Shown: positions 36,051 to 45,034, numbered from the stretch's first letter. The stretch is DNA of 64,000 nt from Flavisolibacter tropicus (GCF_001644645.1 NZ_CP011390.1:3158001-3222000), one strand, 5' to 3'. The notes: generated from the sequence alone by a model not told the origin. Program-made: numbers and translations.

Positions 36051-39000
36051 ATGAGCCCTATTAAAGCAGTTTTCGCTTCGTTACTTTCTATAATCTCCGT
36101 TACATTAATTGCACAACAACCAAGGTTGGTATTACCAATAGGACATACCAATAATGTGCAGTTTGAGTCCATCAGCCCAAATGGAAAATACGTCGTCACC
36201 GTTTCCTCAGATAAAACCGCCAAGCTCTGGGAAATAAATACCGGCAGGCTATTAAATACATTTACTGGTTTTACCGGCGTAGTGAACAGTGTTGAGTTTA
36301 GCCCCGATGGAACGAAGATCATCACGGGTGCCAAAGATGGAAAAGTAAGGATATGGGATGTATCTACCGGTGCCTTATTACAAGATCTGAAGGGACACAA
36401 ACAGGAGATCGCCTCAGTAAAATTCAGTCCGGATGGTCAGTATGCAGTATCCGCATCTATTGACCAGAGCGCAAAGATCTGGAATGTTGCAACCGGGGCG
36501 CTGATTCATTCCCTTGAAGGGCATCGATCTTTTGTATCAATGGCTTCTTTCAGCACTACCGGCGATTATGTGCTGACGGCTTCATGGGATTTTACGGCTA
36601 AAATATGGGATACTAAAACAGGACAGCTGGTACGCACATTGACTGATTCAACCAAGCTCGTTAATCTTCCGTTGAACTTCGCTTATTTTTCCCCAGGAGA
36701 CAAATATGTTATTACGGCTTCAAAAGATAATAGTTTGTCTATCTGGGATGCACAATCAGGAAAACGAATCAGGGAGCAACGAAAACATACCGATGAGATC
36801 CGTTCGGCATGTTTTATTAATAAAGGAAAGTATTTTGTCACTTCTTCTTATGATCATACTGCCAAAGTATGGGAAACAAGCACAGGCGATCTTGTATATG
36901 ACCTGGTGGGGCATAGCGACAAGGTATATATGTCTTCGCCAAGTGCAGATGGCAAGTACCTGGTAACGGCCTCAGCAGACGCTACAGCCAGTATCTGGGA
37001 TATGACAAACGGAAAGCTGGCGCGTACACTAGCAGGGCATCTTTCTGATGTTATGTCGGCCTTTTTCACACCTGACGGTAAAAAGGTCGTTACTTCATCC
37101 TGGGACAGAACAGCAAGAGTTTGGAATTTTTCTAATGGTAAAACAATTTCCGTTCTGAAAGGACATTCCTTTCATTCTACATCACTTTGCCTGGATGATA
37201 AAGGGCAAAAGCTCTATACAAATACGTATGATAATGGTGGCGAGTCAAGGGTATGGGACCTTTCTACCTTGAAACTGATCAAAGCGTTTGATTATTCAGT
37301 CTTCAAAAAATCGAATGTTTATTTCAGCTCGGATATTAACGCCGGTAATCTGAGCCATGATGGAAAACTGTTTGCAGCTTGTCCGGAGGTGCTGGAAACA
37401 GCATCGGGAAAATTAAAATTTAGGCTCCAGCTCAACGACTCAGCATCTTACTCGGAAGGTATTTTCAGTCATAGTGGTTCACTTATAGCGGCCAATACAT
37501 TCATCTATAAGGAGAAGGATCCTGTTATCGCTTGCCGGATATGGGATGCTGCTAACGGCAAATTATTGCATACGCTCAAAGGACACAGAGATATGTTAGG
37601 AAGGATTGGCTTTTCACCGGACGACAAGAAAATTGTGACCACTTCATGGGATGGAACGGCAAAGGTTTGGGAAACAGCCACGGGTAAATTATTATTTACA
37701 CTTTCAGGTCATACAAATAAAGTTATGAACGTCGTCTACAGTCCGGATGGTAAGTATATCGCCACGGGTTCAGATGATAAAAATGTAATGTTATGGTCGG
37801 CCACCACGGGTAAATTACTGCATACACTAATCGGTCATCCATGGGTGATAACAGAGCTGCATTTTAGTGCGGATAGTAAATATTTACTAAGCACCTGTGG
37901 CGGCCGTGGTTCGAATGCTATTTTATGGGAGGCCGAAACAGGCAGACTTATTTACAAGATAGGAGATGAACAGAACTCTGTTTCTAATGCCGCTTTCAGT
38001 ACAAAGGGTGAATATGTTCTTATTTCGCATCATAACAGCCTTGCAGAGATCTATGAAACAACAACCGGTAAATTAGTACACCAATTAAAGGGACATACCG
38101 ACGAAATATATAGCACGACAGCTGATAAGGATGATAAGTTTGTGTATACCGTTTCCAGGGATGATCAATTGAAGTGCTGGGACCTAAAGTCAGGTGGTCT
38201 CCTTTATACTTTTTTTGCAGCTGACAGTATGGACTATTTTGTCCAGACCCCTTCTGGCTATTACCAGTCTTCCCAAAATGCGGCAAAATTACTTCACTAT
38301 GTTACGAATGATTTAAAGGTGCTCAGTTTTGAACAACTCGATGTTAAATATAATCGCCCCGATAAAGTACTGGAGACAATTGGCAATTCCGATTCTACCC
38401 TTATCAAAAGCTATAGAAAGGCATGGGAGAAAAGGATAAAGAGACTTGGAATTGACACCACTGCTTTTAGGGAAGGTTTCAGTGTTCCGGAATGTGATTT
38501 TGTAAACAGGGATGATATAGCGTTTGAACAAAAAAATGAAAAACTAGTACTGCATATTAAAGCATCCGATAATGATTTCAACCTTGATCGTTTCAATGTA
38601 TGGATCAATGAGGTGCCGGTATTTGGCCAGCGTGGCATTGACCTGAAACAAAAACAATCTCACTCTTTAGACACGTTGCTGACGGTTGTTCTTTCCGAAG
38701 GCAACAATAACATAGAGACCTCAATAACCAATGTAAACGGAATAGAAAGCTATCGCCTACCGATAGCAGTAGCCTATATGCCTGCAACCCCGCAGGCAGA
38801 AAAGCTGCATTTCATCGGTATTGGCCTGGACCATTTCAACGAGCCAAAACACGACCTTAATTATTCGGTTAAAGATGTAAGAGACTTAGCCATCAGTCTT
38901 AAGAAAAAGTATGGTGCTGCAATCCAAATGGATACGCTATTTAATGAAGCAGTAACTACTACAAGTATAGCAGCACTGAAAACCAAATTGTTGAGCAGCG

Positions 39001-39596
39001 CTGTAAACGACAAGGTCATTGTGGCTTACTCCGGTCACGGCTTGCTATCAAAGGACTTTGATTATCACCTGTCTACTTATGACGTAAACTTTTCCAGACC
39101 AGAAGAAGGTGGTCTTCCGTATGATGAACTGGAAGCACTGCTGGATGGTATACCGGCACGTAAAAAGCTTATGCTTATTGATGCCTGTCACTCAGGGGAA
39201 GTCGATAAAGAAGAATTTCAAAAGATTGCCCAGGCCAATGAAGCGGCCGCTACGAGCAAGGGAGCAAGAGGCACCACACCCTTAGTGTTGAATTCCAGGA
39301 AAGATGGCATGAAGAACTCCTTTGAATTGATGCAGCAGCTCTTTGTTAATGTAGGTCGTTCTACCGGAGCTACGGTAATTTCAGCAGCTGGTGGCACCCA
39401 GTTTGCCTTGGAGCGTGGGGACTTAAAAAACGGCGTGTTTACCTATTCGATTTTAGAGTATATGCAAGCACATCCAACGGCAAGCGTGAGTGAGTTAAAA
39501 GCGTATGTGAACCAACGGGTACCTCAGCTCACCAAAGGTGCACAACAGCCTACTACCCGCAATGAAACCAAACAGGCAGATTGGCAGGTGTGGTAG
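36051..39596 (+). CDS. Secreted WD40-repeat protein with C-terminal caspase domain
   Basis: 1,181 residues. An N-terminal signal sequence (AVFASLLSIISVTLIAQ) is followed by about 14 WD40 repeats (repeating GH.....V.FSPDGKY..T.S.D.TAKIWD) over residues 30-720, forming probably two beta-propellers. After a linker of about 170 residues comes a peptidase C14 (caspase/metacaspase-like) domain from about residue 905, with the catalytic His in VAYSGHG (about 996) and Cys in LIDACHSG (about 1046). Both catalytic residues are intact. Substrate and trigger are unknown; the WD40 part probably binds a protein or ligand. The signal peptide indicates action outside the cytoplasm. It lies directly upstream of the Rhs island on the same strand, with no terminator seen between. 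Confidence 0.88.
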   Translation: MSPIKAVFASLLSIISVTLIAQQPRLVLPIGHTNNVQFESISPNGKYVVTVSSDKTAKLWEINTGRLLNTFTGFTGVVNSVEFSPDGTKIITGAKDGKVRIWDVSTGALLQDLKGHKQEIASVKFSPDGQYAVSASIDQSAKIWNVATGALIHSLEGHRSFVSMASFSTTGDYVLTASWDFTAKIWDTKTGQLVRTLTDSTKLVNLPLNFAYFSPGDKYVITASKDNSLSIWDAQSGKRIREQRKHTDEIRSACFINKGKYFVTSSYDHTAKVWETSTGDLVYDLVGHSDKVYMSSPSADGKYLVTASADATASIWDMTNGKLARTLAGHLSDVMSAFFTPDGKKVVTSSWDRTARVWNFSNGKTISVLKGHSFHSTSLCLDDKGQKLYTNTYDNGGESRVWDLSTLKLIKAFDYSVFKKSNVYFSSDINAGNLSHDGKLFAACPEVLETASGKLKFRLQLNDSASYSEGIFSHSGSLIAANTFIYKEKDPVIACRIWDAANGKLLHTLKGHRDMLGRIGFSPDDKKIVTTSWDGTAKVWETATGKLLFTLSGHTNKVMNVVYSPDGKYIATGSDDKNVMLWSATTGKLLHTLIGHPWVITELHFSADSKYLLSTCGGRGSNAILWEAETGRLIYKIGDEQNSVSNAAFSTKGEYVLISHHNSLAEIYETTTGKLVHQLKGHTDEIYSTTADKDDKFVYTVSRDDQLKCWDLKSGGLLYTFFAADSMDYFVQTPSGYYQSSQNAAKLLHYVTNDLKVLSFEQLDVKYNRPDKVLETIGNSDSTLIKSYRKAWEKRIKRLGIDTTAFREGFSVPECDFVNRDDIAFEQKNEKLVLHIKASDNDFNLDRFNVWINEVPVFGQRGIDLKQKQSHSLDTLLTVVLSEGNNNIETSITNVNGIESYRLPIAVAYMPATPQAEKLHFIGIGLDHFNEPKHDLNYSVKDVRDLAISLKKKYGAAIQMDTLFNEAVTTTSIAALKTKLLSSAVNDKVIVAYSGHGLLSKDFDYHLSTYDVNFSRPEEGGLPYDELEALLDGIPARKKLMLIDACHSGEVDKEEFQKIAQANEAAATSKGARGTTPLVLNSRKDGMKNSFELMQQLFVNVGRSTGATVISAAGGTQFALERGDLKNGVFTYSILEYMQAHPTASVSELKAYVNQRVPQLTKGAQQPTTRNETKQADWQVW

Positions 39597-39614
39597 GGCG
39601 TTAGGCTCCCTTTC

Positions 39615-39746
39615 CCCCCAGCCGTGGTTCGTGTCCCCACGAACCACACTTGTAACTACACGTCGGTGCTATACTGTTATATAACTATCAATTCAGGTAA
39701 CCAACCATACAACAGGCGCCATATAGTTTCGTGGAGACACGAACCT
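39615..39746 (+). repeat. Palindromic insertion element copy 2, longer form
   Basis: The first 80 bp (39615-39694) match 29896-29975. A further 50 bp follow, ending in a second hairpin TTCGTG/CACGAA (39728-39743) that is an inverted relative of the first one. The two hairpins in opposite orientation bracket a 125-bp unit, as in a BIME or MITE. It sits at the 5' breakpoint of the Rhs-A gene. Confidence 0.75.
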
Positions 39747-41582
39747 AGGCGATTGGAGGATTACAAACCCATTGGTGGGACAGGTGCGTCTGCCTTTGGT
39801 ATAAATTACGGAAGCCAAGGCAGTGATGTCGCCGGGAAGCCGTTGTATAACGGAAATATTTCAACTACCACACTGGCGTTAAGTAAGTTCCGGGGCGGTG
39901 ATCCGGTGGGCTACAGCTATGGTTACGACCAGTTAAACCGGTTAAAAGAGATGCGCCAACACAACTTAACTGCGGCGACAACTACCTGGGGTAGTGCCTC
40001 CGCTGGGGAGCCCTATAAAGAAAGCTATAGCTATGATGCTAATGGCAATATACTTAGCCTTTTGCGCAATGGTACAACCCAGGCCGGTAAACCCCTGCAA
40101 ATGGACCAACTGACATACAACTACCTGCCCAATACCAATAAACTCGCTTATGTCGCAGATGCCATTGGGGATAATAATTACACAGAAGATATCGATAACC
40201 AGGCGGTTGGCAATTACCGCTATGATAAGATTGGTAATTTGATTGGCGATGTCAAGGAAGGTCTTACGGACATCCAGTGGTCGGTGTATGGCAAGATTCG
40301 TAGTATCACCAAAGCTGGTGGCTCTACCATTTCTTACAGCTATGATGCAGCGGGTAACCGCATTGCTAAGTCAGTGACTACTGGCGGGGTTACTACCACT
40401 ACTTATTACATCCGCGATGCCCAAGGTAATACGCTGGCCGTGTACGAGGGCACAGCCAAAAAAGAGCAGTACCTCTATGGTTCTTCCCGACTAGGGGTGT
40501 ATGATCCCGCCCTTGACCAGCGCAGCTACGAGCTGACCAACCACCTGGGTAACGTGCTGGCTGTGGTCAGCGAACACAAGGTGACGACCGCCTCCGGCAA
40601 CGAGGCCGATGTGCTCAGTCAGCAGGACTACTATCCCTTCGGGATGGAGATGCCAGAAGGGAAATGGGGCAACAGCTACCGCTATGGCTTTAATGGCAAA
40701 GAAAAGGATGGAGAAACGGACACCCAGGATTACGGCATGCGGATTTATAATCCAGCACTAGGCCGCTTCTTGAGCGTGGATCCAATAACAAAGAATTATC
40801 CTATGTTAACGCCTTATCAATTCGCATCAAATAGCCCAATTTCAGGTGTGGATTTAGATGGCTTAGAATATTATTATGCAGCAGATGGAAATTTTATTGC
40901 AAAGTCCAGAGACAATAATACACAAGTACGGGTAATTCAGTCCAAAGATGTGGCGACAGCCTGGCAATTGCTTCGAAGAAAAGAAGGTGCAACTGTAGTG
41001 GACTTAAATAAGATCAGTATAGATGTTGGTATAAGTAATGCAGAACTAAATACGAGAGCATTCTTGAGTACATTAAAGCAAACTGAAAATCATGGAAATG
41101 ATCCATTACCTTATAATGCAATGCATGGCTTTATTAAAGGTAAATTAAAAACGTTTACCGATAAGAGCTATGAAGAGGCGCCCGAAGAATATAAAAATCA
41201 TCCTTATGAAGGAAAAAAAGGTGGTACCGCCGCAGGTGCATATCAATTGCTACGGCCTACATTCAATGCGCAAAAGAAATCTAATCCATTAGTTAAAGAT
41301 TTCGGACCCAATGGCCAAGATTATGCAGTTCTTGGAATATTAAATACGCCTGGAATCGATGCTTTGGAACCAATTAAAGCTGGAGATTTAAACACTGCTA
41401 TAAAGCGTTTAATTAAAGACAAATGGGGAAACACTCAATTCGCTTCACTGCCAGGAGGAGGACAGGAAGCATCGGATATGACAATGGATAAGTTAAAAGA
41501 ATTGTTTAAGAAAAATGTTTCAAACGAGCTAAATGGAAAGTCTAATATATCATTGCCAAAAGGCGAAACATTACCTAAATAA
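39624..41582 (+). CDS. 5'-truncated Rhs protein A with GH104 lysozyme-like toxin tip
   Basis: 652 codons, but the first 43 are translated repeat element; true Rhs sequence begins near 39755. It carries YD/Rhs repeats (SYDANGNILSLLRNG, RYDKIGNLIGDV, SYDAAGNRIAKS) and the Rhs-associated core, from YELTNHLGNVLAVVSEHK through QQDYYPFGM to LGRFLSVDP and SGVDLDGLE (about residue 415). The variable tip resembles phage lambda endolysin R (GH104): RAFLSTLKQTENHGND with likely catalytic Glu488, TAAGAYQLLRPTF, KDFGPNGQDYAVL and the ending DKWGNTQFASLPGGG. Predicted to cleave peptidoglycan. The N-terminal half of a normal Rhs protein (signal, secretion region) is missing. A lipoprotein gene follows 10 bp downstream. 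It may be unexpressed. Confidence 0.8.
   Translation: MVRVPTNHTCNYTSVLYCYITINSGNQPYNRRHIVSWRHEPRRLEDYKPIGGTGASAFGINYGSQGSDVAGKPLYNGNISTTTLALSKFRGGDPVGYSYGYDQLNRLKEMRQHNLTAATTTWGSASAGEPYKESYSYDANGNILSLLRNGTTQAGKPLQMDQLTYNYLPNTNKLAYVADAIGDNNYTEDIDNQAVGNYRYDKIGNLIGDVKEGLTDIQWSVYGKIRSITKAGGSTISYSYDAAGNRIAKSVTTGGVTTTTYYIRDAQGNTLAVYEGTAKKEQYLYGSSRLGVYDPALDQRSYELTNHLGNVLAVVSEHKVTTASGNEADVLSQQDYYPFGMEMPEGKWGNSYRYGFNGKEKDGETDTQDYGMRIYNPALGRFLSVDPITKNYPMLTPYQFASNSPISGVDLDGLEYYYAADGNFIAKSRDNNTQVRVIQSKDVATAWQLLRRKEGATVVDLNKISIDVGISNAELNTRAFLSTLKQTENHGNDPLPYNAMHGFIKGKLKTFTDKSYEEAPEEYKNHPYEGKKGGTAAGAYQLLRPTFNAQKKSNPLVKDFGPNGQDYAVLGILNTPGIDALEPIKAGDLNTAIKRLIKDKWGNTQFASLPGGGQEASDMTMDKLKELFKKNVSNELNGKSNISLPKGETLPK
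39755..40647 (+). repeat. Outer inverted repeat, left arm (Rhs core)
   Basis: About 893 bp repeated in opposite orientation at 49757-50649, same length. The encoded ~297 residues appear identical; a patch of synonymous differences is visible around 40481-40500, so the arms are not fully homogenised. Left boundary GGAGGATTAC, right boundary at GGGATGG just after the DYYPFGM codons. Confidence 0.88.
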
Positions 41583-41592
41583 TTAAAATAAA

Positions 41593-42207
41593 ATGAATAA
41601 AGGCATCTGTTCAATATTAATTTTAGTGGCTATTTTGGGGGAAGCGTGTAAAAACCAAACTATAGGTGGGGACAACAAATATAAAAAGTCAAAAGTTGAT
41701 TCGTCAATTATTGTGCAAAGTTCAGATGATGAGAATTATAGTGATTCGATAGCTATTTACTTTACCTCAATCGCCTCTGATTCATCATATTCATTATCAA
41801 TTAAAACATATTCAGAGAGTAAGAAGCTTAAACAATATCCCTGTGTGATTAAACAAGAGTTGGTTTTCAAAGTTCAAGATAGTGTCATAAGTAAAAAGCT
41901 AGTGCCACTTAGTAATGTTCTAGTAGAAAATGATAAAAGAAGGTTTTTAAAATATGTAATAAATGGAGTAGCTATAGATAGCATAAATGAACAAAAGATT
42001 TATATGCTTTACCTATATGCAGCAAATGGAGAGGCTGAGAACTATTATTATTATGACATGAAAGGCAAACTATTATTCTCTCAAAACTGTAATAAGACTG
42101 GGTGTAAAGTTGAAGCATTTAATTTTGATAAGAAAGCTGCCATAGATTACACAAATCATTCAAATGATTTAAAAATTAAAAATATTGAGGGAATTTGCAT
42201 TTATTGA
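41593..42207 (+). CDS. Lipoprotein, candidate immunity to tip A
   Basis: 204 residues, AT-rich. Lipoprotein signal with lipobox ILGEAC (Cys about residue 19). The mature part is mainly beta, with many Ser, Tyr and Lys; no known family recognised. It starts 10 bp after the Rhs-A stop, the usual position of immunity genes in polymorphic toxin loci. An envelope-anchored inhibitor fits a toxin that attacks peptidoglycan. Function is inferred from position and localisation only. Confidence 0.7.
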   Translation: MNKGICSILILVAILGEACKNQTIGGDNKYKKSKVDSSIIVQSSDDENYSDSIAIYFTSIASDSSYSLSIKTYSESKKLKQYPCVIKQELVFKVQDSVISKKLVPLSNVLVENDKRRFLKYVINGVAIDSINEQKIYMLYLYAANGEAENYYYYDMKGKLLFSQNCNKTGCKVEAFNFDKKAAIDYTNHSNDLKIKNIEGICIY

Positions 42208-42311
42208 TTTTAAAGTCTTGTGTTCTAAAACTTCACTAAACATAAAATTCATTTTATTGTTTTAATTTCTAAGATGAACCAACTCCTTCCCACTTTTATA
42301 TTTATTACCTA

Positions 42312-43610
42312 ATGTTTTTGGCCCAATGTTGCCTGATTAAAAGCAACATTGGGCCAAAAAGAGCAGTACCTCTATGGCTCCTCCAGGTTGAGGTGTATGA
42401 TCCCTCGCTAGACCAGCGCAGCTACGAGTTGACCAACCACCTGGACAACGTGCTGGCTGTGGTGAGTGGACATAAGGTGGCAACCGCCTCCGGCAACGAA
42501 GTGAATATACTTAGTCAACAGGATTACTATCCCTTCGGGATGGGCCTACCCGAACGGAAATGGGGCAACAGTTACCGCTATGGCTTTAATGGCAAAGAAA
42601 ACGATAAAGAATCAGGCACACAGGATTATGGGCTAAGGATTTATAATCCGGCACTAGGCAGGTTCCTAAGCGTCGATCCCTTGACGAAATCATATCCCAT
42701 GTTAACACCATACCAGTTTGCCAGCAATAGCCCAATAGACGGGATTGATTTGGATGGTTTGGAATATCTTTCTTTTCATAAATCAATGTACCGAATGGAG
42801 TATCAAGTTATGCGACAGGATATTAAAATGGGTGACGGTACAAAGCAAACAGTAACGACTTCAAGTACAGTCGTGAACACTGTATATTCAAACATCCCTG
42901 CAGCCTTACAGGACTCAAAAGCCGCTAGCTTTAAATTTGTTGGAGGGGGGCCTGTAACTACAATGGGAAGAGATTATGATCCAAATGTTGATGGTGCATG
43001 GCAAGTTGATTGGTCAAAGTATTATGCCAATGGTCCGTCATTTTATGGTGCAGCAGAAGGGGGTAAGTCAACAAATGGGATTCAGAGTTTAAAAGGAAAT
43101 GCTTCGATGCAGCGACAAGTACTTGCGCAAAATATTAATGGTGTTGGCGGTGCTTTTGGCGCAAATGGCGCTGGCGGTATGATAGTTAATCGAAGAAGTG
43201 TAGCAACATGGAAAGCGCTTACTCTAGAAGGTGATCTGCGCAATGGGTTTTATAATGCAACGCAAATGGTAGATTACTACATGAATAATAACATGATTGG
43301 CAATTCTGGGAAAGATTTATCAGGAGGTGCAGATAGAGCTATGTTGATAAACTTCCTTAGTGATGGTTATTTGCCAACAGCTGAAACTGATAAATTTAAA
43401 GGACCAGAATTTACTAGTTTTAGAAGGAACGCTTATGAAAAGCAATTAACTGTTGCGTGGCATGGCTTGGAAATTATGCAAGCTCAAAACATAACAATAA
43501 GAGAAGAAACAAAATCTTCAATTAGGTCAATTGTTGGAAAATATCTGCAAGACGGAGGTAACACCACTCCTACAAATGCTATAAATGAAAAATTGGACGG
43601 AATTAAATAG
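42312..43610 (+). CDS. 5'-truncated Rhs fragment with toxin tip B (left copy)
   Basis: 432 codons. The first 30 are out of the Rhs frame (a one-base shift near 42355-42390), so the real Rhs part begins at YDPSLDQRSYELTNHL. The Rhs core end (QQDYYPFGMGLPERK, RFLSVDP, GIDLDGLE) is followed by a tip of about 280 residues with no recognised family. It is rich in Asn, Gly and Met, with GGAFGANGAGGMIVNRRSVATWKAL and a helical C-terminus (EKQLTVAWHGLEIMQAQNI). It has no promoter or N-terminal domains of its own and is probably a silent cassette. An identical copy lies inverted at 46700-47881. Confidence 0.7.
   Translation: MFLAQCCLIKSNIGPKRAVPLWLLQVEVYDPSLDQRSYELTNHLDNVLAVVSGHKVATASGNEVNILSQQDYYPFGMGLPERKWGNSYRYGFNGKENDKESGTQDYGLRIYNPALGRFLSVDPLTKSYPMLTPYQFASNSPIDGIDLDGLEYLSFHKSMYRMEYQVMRQDIKMGDGTKQTVTTSSTVVNTVYSNIPAALQDSKAASFKFVGGGPVTTMGRDYDPNVDGAWQVDWSKYYANGPSFYGAAEGGKSTNGIQSLKGNASMQRQVLAQNINGVGGAFGANGAGGMIVNRRSVATWKALTLEGDLRNGFYNATQMVDYYMNNNMIGNSGKDLSGGADRAMLINFLSDGYLPTAETDKFKGPEFTSFRRNAYEKQLTVAWHGLEIMQAQNITIREETKSSIRSIVGKYLQDGGNTTPTNAINEKLDGIK
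42315..42360. repeat. 18-bp perfect hairpin at an Rhs junction
   Basis: Arms 42315-42332 (TTTTTGGCCCAATGTTGC) and 42343-42360, loop of 10 bases. The right arm runs straight into Rhs codons (CCAAAAAGAGCAGTACCTC, equivalent to KKEQYLYG), so the hairpin marks a rearrangement junction; it could also act as a terminator. Confidence 0.7.
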
Positions 43611-44320
43611 TTTAACAATGAGACAATTATTTATTTTTTTTAGTTTGTTTGTTTTATGGATTGGTTGCTCCTCAACTAATCACGATGACAGAATTGGGCT
43701 TATATATAGGTCAGTCAGTATGATGAAAACGCTTGATACTACAGGTCTTAAAGCTATTGTTGATACCTCTTACTATTATGAAATCTACGGTTCTGAAGGA
43801 TTTAATAATATAGTACAGTTTACAAGTAAAAAGATTAATGCTTGTGGTATTCCAGCAAAAAATAAACTTAGCTCAACTGAAAACACTCAATTGCATTATA
43901 CTGAATTTATTATGCCATTTTGCCGCGACCATGTAGATAGTTTAACAAATGAGAGCTTTGATTTAGTTTTTCGTTTTTTCGACTATGAGAGTAGCGAAAA
44001 AATTGGTTTTATCAATATTAATAAGTCACCATCCCAGCTAAACAAACCAAAACCAACTAGATCATTACCCCAATAACTATTTCTACATGCAATTAACTTT
44101 CCCATCAAGTTTTCCTTTATTCTAACAGGTATATAGCCTTGATATGTGGGTACGAAAGACCTAAAAGCTTGGATTGATGCAATAGAGCAATGAGTTGCCT
44201 TGCAGGTATGAACTGTTAACAATTATGCAACGTACCGGCCGTGGTCAGTGAGCACAAGGTGACTACCACATCCGGCAGTGAAGCCGGCGTGCTCAGCCAA
44301 CAGGACTACTCTCCCTTCGG
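42408..44320 (+). repeat. Inner inverted repeat, left arm (tip B, immunity B and Rhs end)
   Basis: 1,913 bp matching 45990-47902 in opposite orientation; both arms have exactly the same length and no difference was found in the segments compared. Outer limit at CTAGACCAGCG, inner limit at CTCCCTTCGG inside the DYSPFG codons. The arm contains Rhs tip B, its partner gene, a 150-bp spacer and a second Rhs core fragment (VVSEHKVTTTSGSEAGVLSQQDYSPFG). Confidence 0.92.
43618..44076 (+). CDS. Lipoprotein, candidate immunity to tip B (left copy)
   Basis: 152 residues from the ATG at 43618 (MRQLFIFFSLFVLWIGC, lipobox Cys at 17); an earlier in-frame ATG overlaps the toxin gene. Mature part alpha/beta, no known family. 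Starts 8 bp after the tip B stop. Identical to the inverted copy at 46234-46692. Confidence 0.7.
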   Translation: MRQLFIFFSLFVLWIGCSSTNHDDRIGLIYRSVSMMKTLDTTGLKAIVDTSYYYEIYGSEGFNNIVQFTSKKINACGIPAKNKLSSTENTQLHYTEFIMPFCRDHVDSLTNESFDLVFRFFDYESSEKIGFININKSPSQLNKPKPTRSLPQ

Positions 44321-44325
44321 AATAA

Positions 44326-44430
44326 AAGCCCGAAGGAATAGTAGTCTTGGGCACTTGTCACATTGGCTTTATAACAATCCACATCTCCATCGTTATCTAT
44401 ATCTACATCCACTCTCTTATCTTACTGGGA
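44326..44430 (-). pseudogene. Remnant of a different Rhs core
   Basis: On the minus strand this reads DVDIDNDGDVDCYKANVTSAQDYYSFGL, the Rhs core stretch just before and including DYYPFG, but of another sequence lineage than cores A to D. It meets the left inner arm head to head at the TTCGG of both DY.PFG motifs (44303-44346 forms an imperfect palindrome). Confidence 0.6.
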
Positions 44431-44470
44431 CCAGTAGTTTTGTATGGATTTGTAAATGGTTAAAGCTGCG

Positions 44471-45028
44471 TCAATTCTTTCTTTCGATTAGTAACAGTAG
44501 TGAAGAGTTCTCAAGTAATAGTCCCATCTTCTTTTGCTTTTTTATAATGCATAGCTTGTAAGTGTAAAAATTAGGACGGTTGCTTTTCAACTCATAAAAG
44601 CTTAGAGATGCTTCCTTGTTGCCAAGTAATTTCATGAAAGACCTTCCAACAAAACATTTGTTCTGATCTACACGAGCCGGCTCACAGCTTAATTCATCGC
44701 CTGGATAACGCAGAGATATTTCGTTGTCCTCAGTTTTTTTGAATGTTTTACATTCCCCAATAAAAACTGTATCAGCATAGCTTTCCGACTTTTTAAGAGC
44801 CTTGGAGAAGAAAAGCATCTTACCCTGTATGTAGATAGCATTTCCGATGAAAAGTTTTTCCTGAGCTTTAAAATCTATATCGACAGGATTTGCAACACCC
44901 AATTGAAGATTGGTATTGACGACTTTTGTTATTACCCATTTTTGTTTTCCTTGTGAGAGAACTACAAAAGGTATAAGCAAAACCAATATCAACAATCTTA
45001 AAGCTTTAATAAATATTCTTTGCCTCAT
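44471..45028 (-). CDS. Exported protein, candidate immunity to tip C
   Basis: 185 residues with an N-terminal signal peptide (ALRLLILVLLIPFVVLSQG, no lipobox Cys). The mature part is largely beta with two Cys pairs (IGECKTF, LSCEPA, NKCFVG). No known family. It starts 6 bp after the stop of the GH24-tipped Rhs gene on the same strand. Periplasmic location suits protection against a muramidase. Confidence 0.7.
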   Translation of the reverse strand: MRQRIFIKALRLLILVLLIPFVVLSQGKQKWVITKVVNTNLQLGVANPVDIDFKAQEKLFIGNAIYIQGKMLFFSKALKKSESYADTVFIGECKTFKKTEDNEISLRYPGDELSCEPARVDQNKCFVGRSFMKLLGNKEASLSFYELKSNRPNFYTYKLCIIKKQKKMGLLLENSSLLLLIERKN

Positions 45029-45034
45029 ATAATT

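Noticed and set aside
43983-44222. 79-codon frame present in both inner inverted-repeat arms (also 46088-46327)
   Set aside because: It overlaps the immunity B gene on the other strand and has no signal or family; duplication simply follows from the repeat.
44241-44561. 106-codon plus-strand frame starting with Rhs core codons
   Set aside because: Only the first 27 codons are Rhs; the rest reads antisense through another Rhs remnant and the immunity C gene.
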